Positions 35,713-46,683 of a stretch of DNA of 64,000 bases are shown here, piece after piece; the stretch's first letter is position 1; each line of letters opens with the position of its first letter. The stretch spans positions 1-64,000 of the forward strand of contig JAPDRN010000039.1 of the NCBI GenBank assembly GCA_030247855.1, given 5' to 3'. The stretch is from Knufia peltigerae (taxonomy: Eukaryota; Ascomycota; Eurotiomycetes; Chaetothyriales; Trichomeriaceae). The position numbers and the translations under genes are program-made. The notes below the pieces were generated by a model. It worked only from the letters and a program-made list of their open reading frames with translations. It made no database searches and had not been told where the DNA came from.

Positions 35713-37084
35713 TTTTTTTTGGGTTCTGTTGTGTTGGTAGGTGAAGGGTGATGTGTGTGTGTGTGTGTCGAAAAAGAATTGGAGTTGGAGTCAAGACGGG
35801 TAAAAAAGTCTGGCAAGTTGGGTTATTGTGTGTTTTTGTGTACGGGAAGAGAAGAGAGAGGGAGAAAGAAAGGGTTGTGAAATGGAAAATCGAAAGACGG
35901 TCATGTTTATATATACACAGAAAGAAACCATCTTGTTACGTGGCTATTTACATTTTTGCCCCTCCTTTCCTCCCTTGCTTTGCCTTGTCCGTTTCGTTTC
36001 GTTTCGTTTTCCCTCCTCCTCCTCCCTCCTCCTCCTCCCCCCTCGTTCGAACCCAAGAACGCAATCTTACCCCTCTACGACTTGCAGTAAATGACTGAAC
36101 CACTCTTACCCGAGTAAACAAAACCAGTACCCACCCAGGGCGCCCCTCATTTTCTTGGAATTTCTTCGTCGGTAACGATACGGTCCTGTTACAATCAAGT
36201 CAGGTAGGTGGTTCTATGTAAGGTATGTGCCTCGGAGGGTCATCGAGTGAACTGTCCCTGCGACCTGCTGAGTTGGGTCGTACTAAAATCACCCTAGACA
36301 AAGTGACTACTGCATGTGCTATATTCTGCATATCGTGTACATAGGTCCCCCCTTCCAACTTGGGAGATGACGGGTGGTTTTTAAGGGGGGAAGGGGGGGT
36401 GTTCATCTCTGTGACGACACGACATTTTTTGACACAAAGAAGAAAATGGGTGATATCGAGTGACGGGGCAGTGTGATTGTAAGTGCTGTCAGGCTCACGA
36501 ACTCTATGAAATAAAGATTGAGAAGCACCATCAAAATCCAATCAAATAAACCCCCCTTCAGTGCCTCACCGAATTCTTCTTTTTTTTTGTTGTTGTTGTT
36601 TCCATTTATTCCGCACCCACCACCCACCACCGCACGGGACTGTCACCGAATAGAAAGGTAGAAAAAAAGGTGTGAACGGTAAAGTGACGGCCCGCTGCTG
36701 GATCAAAAGTAAAGGCGCCCGTGCCGTGTGGTGGTGGTGTGGTGTATGTACGTGCGCGGACGGGACACTTTTTGGGGGCTTCTTCTTTTAGTGTCTTGCT
36801 TTACAAAAAGGTAACAAGTGGTTCGAAGGAAATCGAAACAGAATCACAGAAAATGGTGATGGTGGCGCATTTTAGGAAACTCCCTTGACCCACGGGACTT
36901 GTACGATACGAGGATCATTGGTGATTGATGATTCACACAATCTGGCGGTGAAGGGAAAATACCACTACCAACTAACTAAACCATTCTATCCTATTCCCAA
37001 CCGAACAGAAGGGGAGATGGGGACTCGATGGCGACAATGGGCGGTGGGCGATGAGAGAAAGAGAGAGAGTGTGTGTGAGAGAGT

Positions 37085-37129
<45 letters not shown>

Positions 37130-38344
37130 TGGAAGCGAGTTTTGTTCGTCACAATGACTTGTAGACAACAGAAAGCGAGGCATGTAATAACACAAGAATG
37201 TAGAGACTGTTTAATTGTTATTTTTACTTGTCGTTCAAAACCCCCTCGATCCAACCCCTCGGGGCATGTGCTGGTGGTACAATATGCCTGATTTATTACA
37301 TACAGTGGGTGATCCCCATCATCTGTCAATGATCCAAGGTAGATCATGATCCAAGGAAGGGTGTTTACGGGCACCATCGACCCTTGATTTTCTTGAGCCT
37401 CCTACAATACTACTCGTAAAGGTCAAACGCCACTGTACAGTTTGGTGGGGACCTGAGCCATGTTTATCACCCGTCACCGTCACTTCCTCTTGTCCATTCC
37501 AAATGGTCAGATTTAATCAAACACTTTTCTTTCATCATCTCTTCTCATGGAGATGTACTACCGAGTAGTGTACAGACCCAAAAAATTCTTGCACGGCGGA
37601 CAAAGACTGAGTCAACGACAACGCAGTATTAAATCCTTGAAGTCTCCAAACGTCCATCCAGACCCGTCCATGCATCCCAAAAAGAGAAAAAACCGGTGAA
37701 CACAAATGTATTGCTAAGAAATCCTTCGAATCGGCCCCCTTGGGTACTCCGTACCTTGGCCAAGTCATGATAGAGAAGGCTTTACGCTGGCCAACACCCG
37801 GCACATGAACTAGGCATTTCGGGTACAGTACTAACTAACTCATGCATGTTCGGGAACGACGGTCTCCAAAATCACTATTTGGGCACCCGTTTTCTTTTTT
37901 TTTCCGTTTTTGTTTTTGAAAATCCTTTGAACCTCGTCTTCTCAATTCGTCATGCTTTACCGAAGGAGCGAAGGAATAACGACCTGCATTGGTGGTCTTG
38001 TTTTGACTTGGCTTTGCGCGAGTGTAATGTGGCCATAATATGGGGACCACGGGAGGATACCATATCATTTTAGAGAGTACAACGCACAACGTGCCATTGC
38101 CATTGCCAGCGTGGCAGGATTCTGTCTGTCTGTCTGTCTACCTACCTACAATAGGCACCAAGTGGGAGTCAAGTGGCGGTCTGTTATGATGGGTTTGCAA
38201 TTTGATCGATCGATCTTTTCCGTGGTTCCAAATACATTTCATCCAATTCCCGAGCCTCATTGTGTGTCCTTGCATCAACCATGATTCCATCTATTCCGCA
38301 GTGTCAACAATCACACCGCGTCATGCTCATGTCCCGATTCCTGT
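35713..38344. other. Long intergenic region with microsatellites
   Basis: About 2.6 kb with no gene that I can support. The left part is the promoter and leader of the CsbD-like gene: poly-A/T, a GT run at about 35753-35768, and GTTTC repeats near 35993-36012. A long GA run lies at 37091-37126 and a TACGGAGTA-type word at 37744-37754. Confidence 0.5.
37091..37126. repeat. (GA)n microsatellite
   Basis: A perfect GA run of about 18 units, flanked by an interrupted GA/GT-rich stretch starting near 37055. Confidence 0.9.
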
Positions 38345-39165
38345 CTAAGCCTTGGTCGCATTCTTGTCACTGGCAAGGACAAAGTTGATCTTGTAAAAGA
38401 CGTGCGAGTGGACGAGGATGGCCCTGGTCCTCGCGACCCACGGTTGAGCGTGACGGAACGCGTCAAAGAGCTCGTCCTTGATGTCCGCGTCGTCCCGTTC
38501 CATCCTGTCCACCTCCTCCTTGACTTCCTCGAGGTGAGCCGAGATTTGATCGAGCTGGTCGAGGGTGATGATGGTGGCCGTGTTCTGACCGATGAGGAAG
38601 TCGGGTTGGAAAGTGTGGTGCTTGCGTGAATTGATGGCGTGTTGGTAAGCTTGCAGTCCGGCCTGCACCTTTCCGACCAGATCCATCTCGGCGATCAGAG
38701 CGTCCAGGAACGCCCCCTTGGTCTTTGGTGGTGCCTCCGGTTCGTCAAAGGATCCGGTGAAGCCGAATGCACAGTCAAACGCGAATCGACGCTTGTACGC
38801 CGGTGGAAGCTCCTTCGTGATTTCTTTCGCATTGTCAATGGTCTCCGACTCAAGGTAGGTGGACAACTTGTGATCGAGGGTTTTGTTCAACTTCAGGGTG
38901 CCATCGTTCACTTCAGTGCCCGTCGGTTCAAATTGGGTCAGGGCGAGATCGGTGAGGGAGGACAGAGGAGTACTGGATCCAGACGGATCGGTGTTGGTCG
39001 TGAAGCTTTCATTGGGCGAAGTACTCGCTGATGTTGCCTACAAGATATCGTCAGTGATGCGACACACATCCACGGGAGACAAAATGAAGGGCAAGGTACC
39101 TTAGATGATGCCTCAAAGAGGTTTGACATCTTGTCCGTAGTGTTTGGAGTGTCCTTGGTGGCCAT
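38345..39165 (-). CDS. Uncharacterised 252-aa helical protein
   Basis: Two exons on the minus strand, 39165-39100 and 39037-38345. The 62-nt intron (GTACCT..CTTGTAG) joins NLFEASSK to ATSASTSPNES in phase. After a Ser/Thr-rich stretch of ~40 residues the protein is mainly helical and charged: LNKTLDHKLSTYLESETI, KGAFLDALIAEMDLVGKVQ, LDQLDQISAHLEEVKEEVDR. It ends with HSHVFYKINFVLASDKN. A coiled coil is likely around residues 175-215. I do not recognise the family. Good codon bias, a clean splice junction and a continuous frame support a real, well-expressed gene. Confidence 0.75.
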
Positions 39166-41096
39166 TTCGGATGGTGTAGTGAAGTAGCTGGCTAAAGATG
39201 ACAGGGGAAGCAGGAGATGGTCGGTGTCCAAGTTTCGACCTGAATGATGCCAGTATCTGGACGACCGGGAACGCGCGGGGAGATCGCAATCAGCGACGAG
39301 GTGGCAGATGGTGGGAGAAGCTGGTGAATGGATGAAGGCTGTGATGGGAGAGCAGCAGCAGAAAAGGAAAAAGCAATGGGCTTGTAGAAAATCATCAAGA
39401 AGTCGGTCTGAAAATCAACCCAGCAGCACAAATTCACAGCTTGTCCAGCTTCCCATCGACCAGCCTTGTGGCCTTCGTCATTATCACTGCCGGCTTCGTA
39501 GTTTTTTTGCTGCTCTTGCATATTCATTCACCACTCGCTTTCAATGTGTCGTGTCTTTGTCCTCAGTAGGGTGAACGATGGCCATGTTTGCCTCCTCGTG
39601 CCCTGGTCGCTCGCCGACCATACGGTTCGCATTGCTTGCTAGCTGGGCCTTTCGATCCAAGACGCCTGGTTCTGGGAAAATCCCTTTGACGGCGAGTATA
39701 TGTCCACGGGGCCATCTTTCAAAACTGGAACCTCTGTCCATGTTCCCCTCCCACCGAGTAGTTACGACTATACCGACACATCTCAGTCCTTCTCTAGGAT
39801 ATATTTTCTTTGACAATCATACAATGGCAGTATGTGCTCAGCCTTTGTGATGACAAAGGCGGCCTTTCTTTCACCCTGGTCGCTGCTGTTGTTGAGGCCG
39901 AAGGATCTTCACAACAATGCAACATCCGATGTTCAGCCGGCCGACGACCATCTTTCTTGCTTCGACATTCTCGGACAGACATGCAACTCAAATCTTGTCC
40001 CATCGGGAAAGAATATATAAAAAATAACTGTTCCGAACCCAGTGGTGACGTGGAGCTGCTGGTCATGGTGCCAAGGGACTCAGGTACAATGCCAGCTAGA
40101 CTTTCCTCGTGGCTGTGGTTCGAAAAGATTCGAGACGATCCCACGCACTGGTCTGATGCCCTCAGATGTGACAAGTGAACCTACCTGGCTTTATCAAAGA
40201 TACGCTGCACGGCGATTGTGAAATGGATCCTGGGTGCTCCTGGTCCAAGTCCTTCCTTCTGACTGCCAGTGTATAGTGGTGGTTTGACGAGACACATTCA
40301 TGCGTTATCGTCCGAAGAAGAAGTCGTGGAGAAGATCGAGACAATGGAGGCTGTGAGACCCTTCTACCCAGGTCATTGTTCTTGTTACTGCAGTATGATG
40401 TGTCATACAATACCTTGTCGTCCCAAGTCAAGCAGGAGGAGATGACGAGGGAGAATGAGGGAGCAGACAGGAGGGCGCGCCCGCACCGAAGGAGGAGGAT
40501 GAAGGTGAGAAAGATGACTGAATCGTGAAGCAACAGATCTTCTCGTCCGAAGACAGTCTTGCAACAACATCGACTCAAAACAGAAAGGTATTTGTCAATC
40601 AATGTGGCCCCGAGGCTGCGATTGTCTTGTGAATGGGAGATATTGGCTTCTCACACTGATGCAAAGGTATCAACACTTGCCCTATTCATGGCTCGGCGAA
40701 TTTGGTTGTTAATTCTCTTCCACGCAAGACCAGCAAAAAAAGGATTTGCTTTTGTCCCTCTCTCATCTTCCACACACTTCATTTCCCTCCTCTATCATTG
40801 ACAAGTCCTCCATCTCTTTCATCATCATACTCATCGTGATTGAGAGGGTTTTCTCTTTGATTTCATCCCCCTCTATCTCTATCTCCACGGCTATCCTATT
40901 GTACTATCGATAGAAGTGCCCAAGTCCTTCGCTTTTCGAAGCAAACCAATCATCCATCAGTTCCTGACATTGAATTGACACCTCATAATCAAATCCCACA
41001 AACTCACTTCCCTCCTGCGGAGGAAATTCACCTCTCTCACGTCTATCTCGTCCTCCAAAACCTCTATCTCCTTCCTCTCTCAAGATACCCGACAGT
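39166..41096. other. Intergenic between divergent genes
   Basis: About 1.9 kb shared as promoter space by the 252-aa gene and the RBR gene. Several frames of 80-145 codons occur on both strands (e.g. 39810-40178 plus, 40162-40602 minus), but none has a domain, codon bias or splice support. Confidence 0.4.
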
Positions 41097-43460
41097 ATGG
41101 CATCTGAATCAAAGAGCAATCCTTTCGAGATGCCGGACTCATCGCCGCCAGAAACTTCTGTCAGCAACATGTCATCTGCTCAAGAGAATGAATTGGCAAG
41201 CACTGCTGCCCATACCACTGGACCATCTGATCTAGAGAAAAAACGTTCCGAGGCTCCAGGTCCATCATCGATAGGCATTGGTGCCCTCGACATGGCACCT
41301 GACCATGAGGAGACATCGAGGGACGGCGATGCTAATAACGTGGTATCTGACCAAGAGAATGCCCCCTTGGAGACTTCTGACCCGTCATCAGTTCACACTG
41401 CCAACAGTATGGTATCTGAACGAATGGAGACATTGACAGAACCCATTGGTGATGGCATGGCATCTGATTCTGTGAATTCATTGGCAGGATCTACTGTTCA
41501 CAACATGACATCTGACCAAGAGAACATCTCGATAGCATTGGATATCGGCAGCATGGTATCTCCCCACCATACCAATCATCAGGACACTCAATATGCTCAT
41601 GATTTCTCTCATGCTCCCAGAGATCCAGGATTGCATCCACAGACTGTCGTACTCACTCGGCTAGACGCCATGTCTCGAGAAGCCGCGCAAGATTTGATCG
41701 ACTTTGCTACTGGAGAGACGACTCAGGTGCGGATCCCAAATCTTCAGGTGACTTATCAAGATCGTCAGAGAGATTTAAGAGATGATATTGGAGCTGTTAC
41801 TGCTCTAATTCAAATTGAACGCAACGATACACATGAGATGGCCGCACCAGCTCACAGAATAATTCGTACGAGCCCTGGCTACACAGCATACATTCGAAGA
41901 TATCTTCAAGCCCCTATCAACTATAATATGGCACAGAATGTAGACTTTCATGGCTGCGTTTTTTGCTTCGACGAGTCGACGGAAGGTCTTATCTTGCTTC
42001 CATGTGAACACAGCATCTGCAGAATTTGTCTAAACCACCATATCACCTCTTCCACACGGATCATCAGCCAATTTCCTCCACGATGCTGCTTCCATGCCCT
42101 CGATGTCGAGGCTGTACAAGAGCATCTGGACCCTGATGTTATTGAAGGTTTCAACGCCGTGGTCGAGCAATACTCCGATCGCAGTCAGTTCTTCTGTGCC
42201 AATAAGTACTGCTCTGCTTACATCAACACGCAGAGACTGCAGCAAGCCCAGGGACAGTTTGTCAAGTGTCACGACTGCGGTCAAGACACGTGCAAGGGTT
42301 GCAAGCAAGGTGCTGACCAGCATCACTGCCCGGCACCAAATGAACAGATGTCCGCTGCTGATCGTGAGTTGATCGAACAGCGAGGATATAAACGATGCCC
42401 AGCATGTGGCACCCTCTGTGAACGGGAAGGTGGCTGTCCAAAGATGCCATGTGTGTGTGGCCAGTCTTTCTGTATCTTGTGTGGACGAAAGTGGCCAGTC
42501 ATTGGCATGTGCAAGTGCTCGCCAATGCAAACCATGGGTGGTCATCGCGTCCGAGTCAGACGCAATTTCAGACAGCCATACATTGGTAATGCGGCCCGAG
42601 TGGCCACCTTTGCAGACCAACACCTCAGGCTCACGCCTGAAGAGCAAAACCGGCACCGCGTGATGGCGCAAGCAACCAGGGAAGATGCTTCTGGTGGCGA
42701 CCTTGCACGTAGCGAGGCACGCTTTTATGCCACCATCAATGTTCCCTCGCCACAACGAGATCGACCGCCTCAGGCCACGGTGCCTGAACAGCCAGCGGCT
42801 GAAGCTGGCAGAGACCTCCGGAGACAATTGCAAGAGTTGCCCCATAGGCTCCAACGACTATGGCAGGGTGACAACTCTCGGGGGCAACGAAACAGTGCCA
42901 GGTCTGTACCAGATGAGCTGCGAGAGGCTGAACGCAACGTTCAATTTTGGGAGGACTTTTTCGGCAATGGGGCCAGACTCGCAGAGAATACACCGCCACG
43001 TCGACCAGCAAGCAATCAGCCCATGGCGAGGGCGCCCAGCGCACGTCCAGTTGTTCCGCCTCCACGTCCTGCGCCAGGACTTTCGGCCAACACCTTCCTC
43101 AATGCCTATTTGAATCCACGCCAGGCTCCAATGCCTCCAGGTGACGACAATATAACGATTACACGACCTGGTACAAGAGAACGGGCAATAAGATCTGAGG
43201 GCAGCCCTCCAGACTCTGCTGCTCTTGCTGAAAGTGATACACGAGATCATGTGCACAGATTTGGCTGGCTACGGTCATTTCGCTCGATTTACCGGCTTAG
43301 GGATGGAACCTCAGGCTACTTTTATGCGAATGGATTGATCGCAACTCGCAGAAGTCACGAAGAACCACCAGCAGCACGCCCTCAGGACTTGGAAGCTGAC
43401 CAACAATCTCGAGATCCGCGAACCAGTATCTTCTCGCGAGCCTTTGACCGGAGACCATAA
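41097..43460 (+). CDS. RBR-type (RING-IBR-RING) E3 ubiquitin ligase
   Basis: Single exon, 787 aa. RING1 starts at Cys287 (CVFCFDESTEGLILLPCEH, ICRICLNHH). The IBR follows (FFCANKYCSAYI, KCHDCGQDTCKGCK, ADQHHCP). RING2 runs from about residue 434 (CPACGTLCEREGGCPKMPC, CGQSFCILCGRKW). The catalytic cysteine expected in the GGC position of RING2 is present at about Cys447; the usual following N-H is P-K here. RBR ligases take ubiquitin from E2 onto this cysteine and then to substrate. The N-terminal ~160 residues carry a degenerate repeat of the form M-x-S-[DE]-x-E-N. The C-terminal half is Arg/Pro/Gln-rich and probably disordered, with an FRSIYRLRDGTSGYFYANG block. Substrate unknown. No TM segment is seen. 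Confidence 0.9.
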   Translation: MASESKSNPFEMPDSSPPETSVSNMSSAQENELASTAAHTTGPSDLEKKRSEAPGPSSIGIGALDMAPDHEETSRDGDANNVVSDQENAPLETSDPSSVHTANSMVSERMETLTEPIGDGMASDSVNSLAGSTVHNMTSDQENISIALDIGSMVSPHHTNHQDTQYAHDFSHAPRDPGLHPQTVVLTRLDAMSREAAQDLIDFATGETTQVRIPNLQVTYQDRQRDLRDDIGAVTALIQIERNDTHEMAAPAHRIIRTSPGYTAYIRRYLQAPINYNMAQNVDFHGCVFCFDESTEGLILLPCEHSICRICLNHHITSSTRIISQFPPRCCFHALDVEAVQEHLDPDVIEGFNAVVEQYSDRSQFFCANKYCSAYINTQRLQQAQGQFVKCHDCGQDTCKGCKQGADQHHCPAPNEQMSAADRELIEQRGYKRCPACGTLCEREGGCPKMPCVCGQSFCILCGRKWPVIGMCKCSPMQTMGGHRVRVRRNFRQPYIGNAARVATFADQHLRLTPEEQNRHRVMAQATREDASGGDLARSEARFYATINVPSPQRDRPPQATVPEQPAAEAGRDLRRQLQELPHRLQRLWQGDNSRGQRNSARSVPDELREAERNVQFWEDFFGNGARLAENTPPRRPASNQPMARAPSARPVVPPPRPAPGLSANTFLNAYLNPRQAPMPPGDDNITITRPGTRERAIRSEGSPPDSAALAESDTRDHVHRFGWLRSFRSIYRLRDGTSGYFYANGLIATRRSHEEPPAARPQDLEADQQSRDPRTSIFSRAFDRRP

Positions 43461-44179
43461 AGAAGAACCGAGAGAGGAAGTGGAGTGATAGTTTTGATAT
43501 CCAAGGTAGGCGCCACAATTGTCATGAGTTGAATCTCAGATCTGACTGACCCATGAGATAGCGGCAAAAATCAAAGTACTGACAGAATGAATGCAAATTG
43601 AGACAAGGTCGTGAGAGTCGGATTGACAAACTGGTGATGAACGCAACAAGGAGCTAGGATGTAACATTCGTGACATAAGTGTGTGTGTGTTGCCGGATCA
43701 TGGGAAAGTTTACTGGGGTCAAAGGTTGATAGCATCATGGATCAGGGAGTTTACTGGATGGTGACCTACCAGAAAATTAGGTCTTGCTATGAACGGAAGG
43801 AGTCCTGGGATTCAAGTACGGCGAAAACAGAAGACAGGGAACAGCGAAACAGCCGAGTAGAAAGAGACATATTTTGTGGGTATCTCGAATACAAAAGTCA
43901 TCTCCCGTGATGGCTGAACTTGTCTCTTTTATGGTCTTCGTTTCCTTGTTTGAAACACAATTCGCCATCGTAATCATCTGACAAAACTTCTCAATTCGGC
44001 GAACTCTCAGTGGCGCAAGCTTGATACTTTTGTAAGCTTGAATCGATGAATCGGTGTTTGTTTTGCTGTTTCAACAACCTGCTCCGTCGTCTCGCTAGGC
44101 CTTCTCTTTCTCTGTTCCTCTCTCTCTCAGTAAAGGTCTCTGTATCTTCGTCCACCACGAAACATACACCAATCGCACT
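43461..44179. other. Intergenic between convergent genes
   Basis: About 720 bases with 3' ends of the RBR and F-box genes and a GT microsatellite starting near 43680. No gene is supported. Confidence 0.5.
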
Positions 44180-46182
44180 TTATATTGTTGTGTATAAAGG
44201 AGCCATGTCAGCGAAGGTAACCCGAAAGTTAAAAGTACTTCGACAAGACGATTTGAGTCGAAGACGTTTTAGGGTGTTGGGTGTCGGGTATTTGTGTGTG
44301 TGTGTGTGCAATATACGTACATTCGTCTCATCACATCCCGTGTTGTGATCCACACAATACACGCTCTTGCAACGTTTGCATGTCCTCCTGGATAAAGGGG
44401 CGCAAAGGCCACACAGTCGACCACATTCGTAACAGTCTCGCTGGACGGCGGGGCTGCCCTTGGGGATGGGCATGTGTGGTTGTCGTCGTCGTCGAGGGTC
44501 CTGTAAGGAAACCGAAACAATGTGTGAGAGTTTTGATCATCTGAAAGAGATCCTAGTGTCGTTTTTTGCTCGGGTACCACCAAGAGATAGAACCGAGAGA
44601 GGAAAAGGAGGAGGAGGAGGAAGAAGAAGGGGGAAAAGGGGACAACCATTCTTTAGTTGGTTTGAGGGTAGTCAATTGTATTACTTACCGTTGTATAATA
44701 GTCAGGTTCTGATTCCGATTCTGTTTTCGGTTGTGCTTTCGGTTTTGTGTTTGGCTCGGTCGTCCTCGTCTCCGATGACGACGACGATGATGACGACGGG
44801 TTAAAGCAATCCTTGCACCACCATCTGTGACAATTCTCGCAGTACCGATTGGTGAGACACCAGGCGCACGAGGCGATCAATCTCTGCGGCGGAAGTGGCT
44901 GCTCGGTATGGCTATCACCGTCGGTGTCGGCGTTGTCCGGGTCGTGGCGGAGGTGCAACGGCGGCGGCGGCGGCGGACGGACGGCATCGACGAGGTTGCC
45001 TGACCACGGAGGAGGCCAGAGGAGGGGAAACTCCCTCGGCGAGGACCTCCCCCAGACCGGCGTCCCGGGCGGCGCGCGGCCGCACCCTGCGCACCCCGAC
45101 GGGCCCAGGGCGACGCTCGCGAGGGGCGGGACCCCGGGCTTGTTGTCGTCCAGGTACTCCCTCGAGGCCGGGTGGAGGACGGCGTTCATGTCGGCGTGCA
45201 TGTGCGTGCAGAGGACGGCGTCAAAGTTGACGACGCCCGAGCACGCGGCGAGGGTCTCCTCCCACGAGCTCCGCCGCATGTGGCCCGTGACGATGGCCTG
45301 GCCGTTGGGCTCGTACCACAGACAGTAATCCCCGCCCGGGTCGAAGCTGGACTTGGGCTCGTTCACGACCAGGTGGCCGGCGAACCCGAAGGGAGGAGGG
45401 CCGGATTCGTTCCGTACGGGTCGGTGGTCGTCGGCGTGGTCTACAGCGGTGGCGGTGTGTGGTGAGGGAGAAGAGGAGGACGGGGAAACCCGCGGGGGAG
45501 GTTGGAACACGTACAAGCCCTGAAGGCGAGGCGTACCTTCGGGCCGCGAGGGTCGACAGATGTGCCGGAGGAGTTGTTGGAGTTTGGTCTCGTTGAGGTT
45601 CAGGCAACCCCTGACGCTGAGCAGGCGGACGTGGTAGTCCGGGGACGTGACGAGTTCGTGCAAAAGGTCGTTGGTCACGGAGGCGAGCTTGTCCATGACG
45701 AGAGTCTGCACGTTGGCGAGGACCTTGAACCTCCCGAGCTTGGAGAGCACCCCCCTCAAGGGGCCCGAGTAAAAGTCGTCCTCGGTCAGGGCCTCGTCCA
45801 TGCGTGCGTTGCGCCACCGGTTGCCTCCGTTGTCGATGTCGAACCCCTGCTGCGGGCTGTGTTGGTGGATGACGACCCAGGCGCCACGGCTCCGCGACAC
45901 GTCGGCGTACCGAAAGACGCTGGGCGTGGACAACAGGATCGACCTCAACTCCTGGCAGGTCTGGCACAGTGCGAAAATCACCCGGATCGGGAGGTAGCGG
46001 ACGATGTGATCCAGGATGAGGCCGTTGGAGAACAAGTCCAGTAGTGACGACGATGACGATGGCTCAAATATATCCGTCGGTGTCAGTGTCGACAAGGCCG
46101 TGGTGACGACGGACATGGTGGTGGTCGAGGGCTGCGGTGGTGTTGACTCTGATGGTGACAGAGGAGTCAAATCTGAAGCCAT
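44180..46182 (-). CDS. F-box protein with C-terminal cysteine-rich zinc-binding module
   Basis: Minus strand: exon 1 46182-44689, exon 2 44500-44321, both GT..AG and phase 0. The 3' end is uncertain. A strong GTACGT donor at 44320 could lead to a tiny last exon (YF-stop at 44237-44229), while reading through ends at 44180. About 560-605 aa. An F-box-like segment lies at about residues 48-90 (NGLILDHIVRYLPIRVIFAL, CQELRSILLSTPSVFRY). LRR-like and linker regions follow. A paired CxxC module spans the intron: CAWCLTNRYCENCHRWWC plus CKDC in exon 1, then CYECGRLCGLC, CKRCKSVYCVDHNTGC in exon 2. F-box proteins select substrates for SCF ubiquitin ligases; this fungal subgroup with the Cys-rich tail is uncharacterised. 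The middle of exon 1 (about 44.9-45.3 kb) is much richer in G+C than its neighbours. Confidence 0.82.
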
Positions 46183-46683
46183 GGTTTGTCACATAACAGC
46201 CCCTCAGGAGGCCCCTCGCTCCCTAAAAGGGGACTTGATATAAAGACAAGGATAGGGAAAATAATGAGTGACAAGTAGAAGGAAGAGGTCGATGGTGGAC
46301 GAGGCACAAGACCAGAGACGGTGAGAATGATAGTTGACTATTCCTTTTGTGGAAAGTCCAAGAGAGAACTATTCCTCTTTGGGACAGTCCAAAGAAGGCC
46401 GAGTGAAGATCTACTCGGGTATACAAGAGCTATATCACAAGCATGTTCAAGACTAGGATTGAATAAAACATGTATTGATAAGAATAATATGCAACACTCA
46501 CTCCTATGTGATGCCATGCACCGTACCCAACCATCCTAATTATAATCCTGTAGCCTCGTTCCCATGGGAACCCTTGATAAGCCCTCGTTGAACCAAACGC
46601 CCTCGCTCGATGTCTATCTATTCGGTGCTATGTCCATGGAAACCTGTGAAGATCTTGTGTATGGTACCCGACCTTTGCCCTGC
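46183..46683. other. Intergenic
   Basis: About 500 bases: promoter of the F-box gene and 3' end of the Vnx1-like gene. Nothing else is seen. Confidence 0.5.

Noticed and set aside
35280..35816. 178-codon minus-strand frame overlapping the CsbD-like gene
   Set aside because: Low-complexity translation of CT-rich sequence; the overlapping 57-aa frame matches a known family.
45221..46044. Long frames on both strands inside the F-box exon
   Set aside because: They are shadows produced by very G+C-rich coding sequence; the F-box frame has the domains and splice support.
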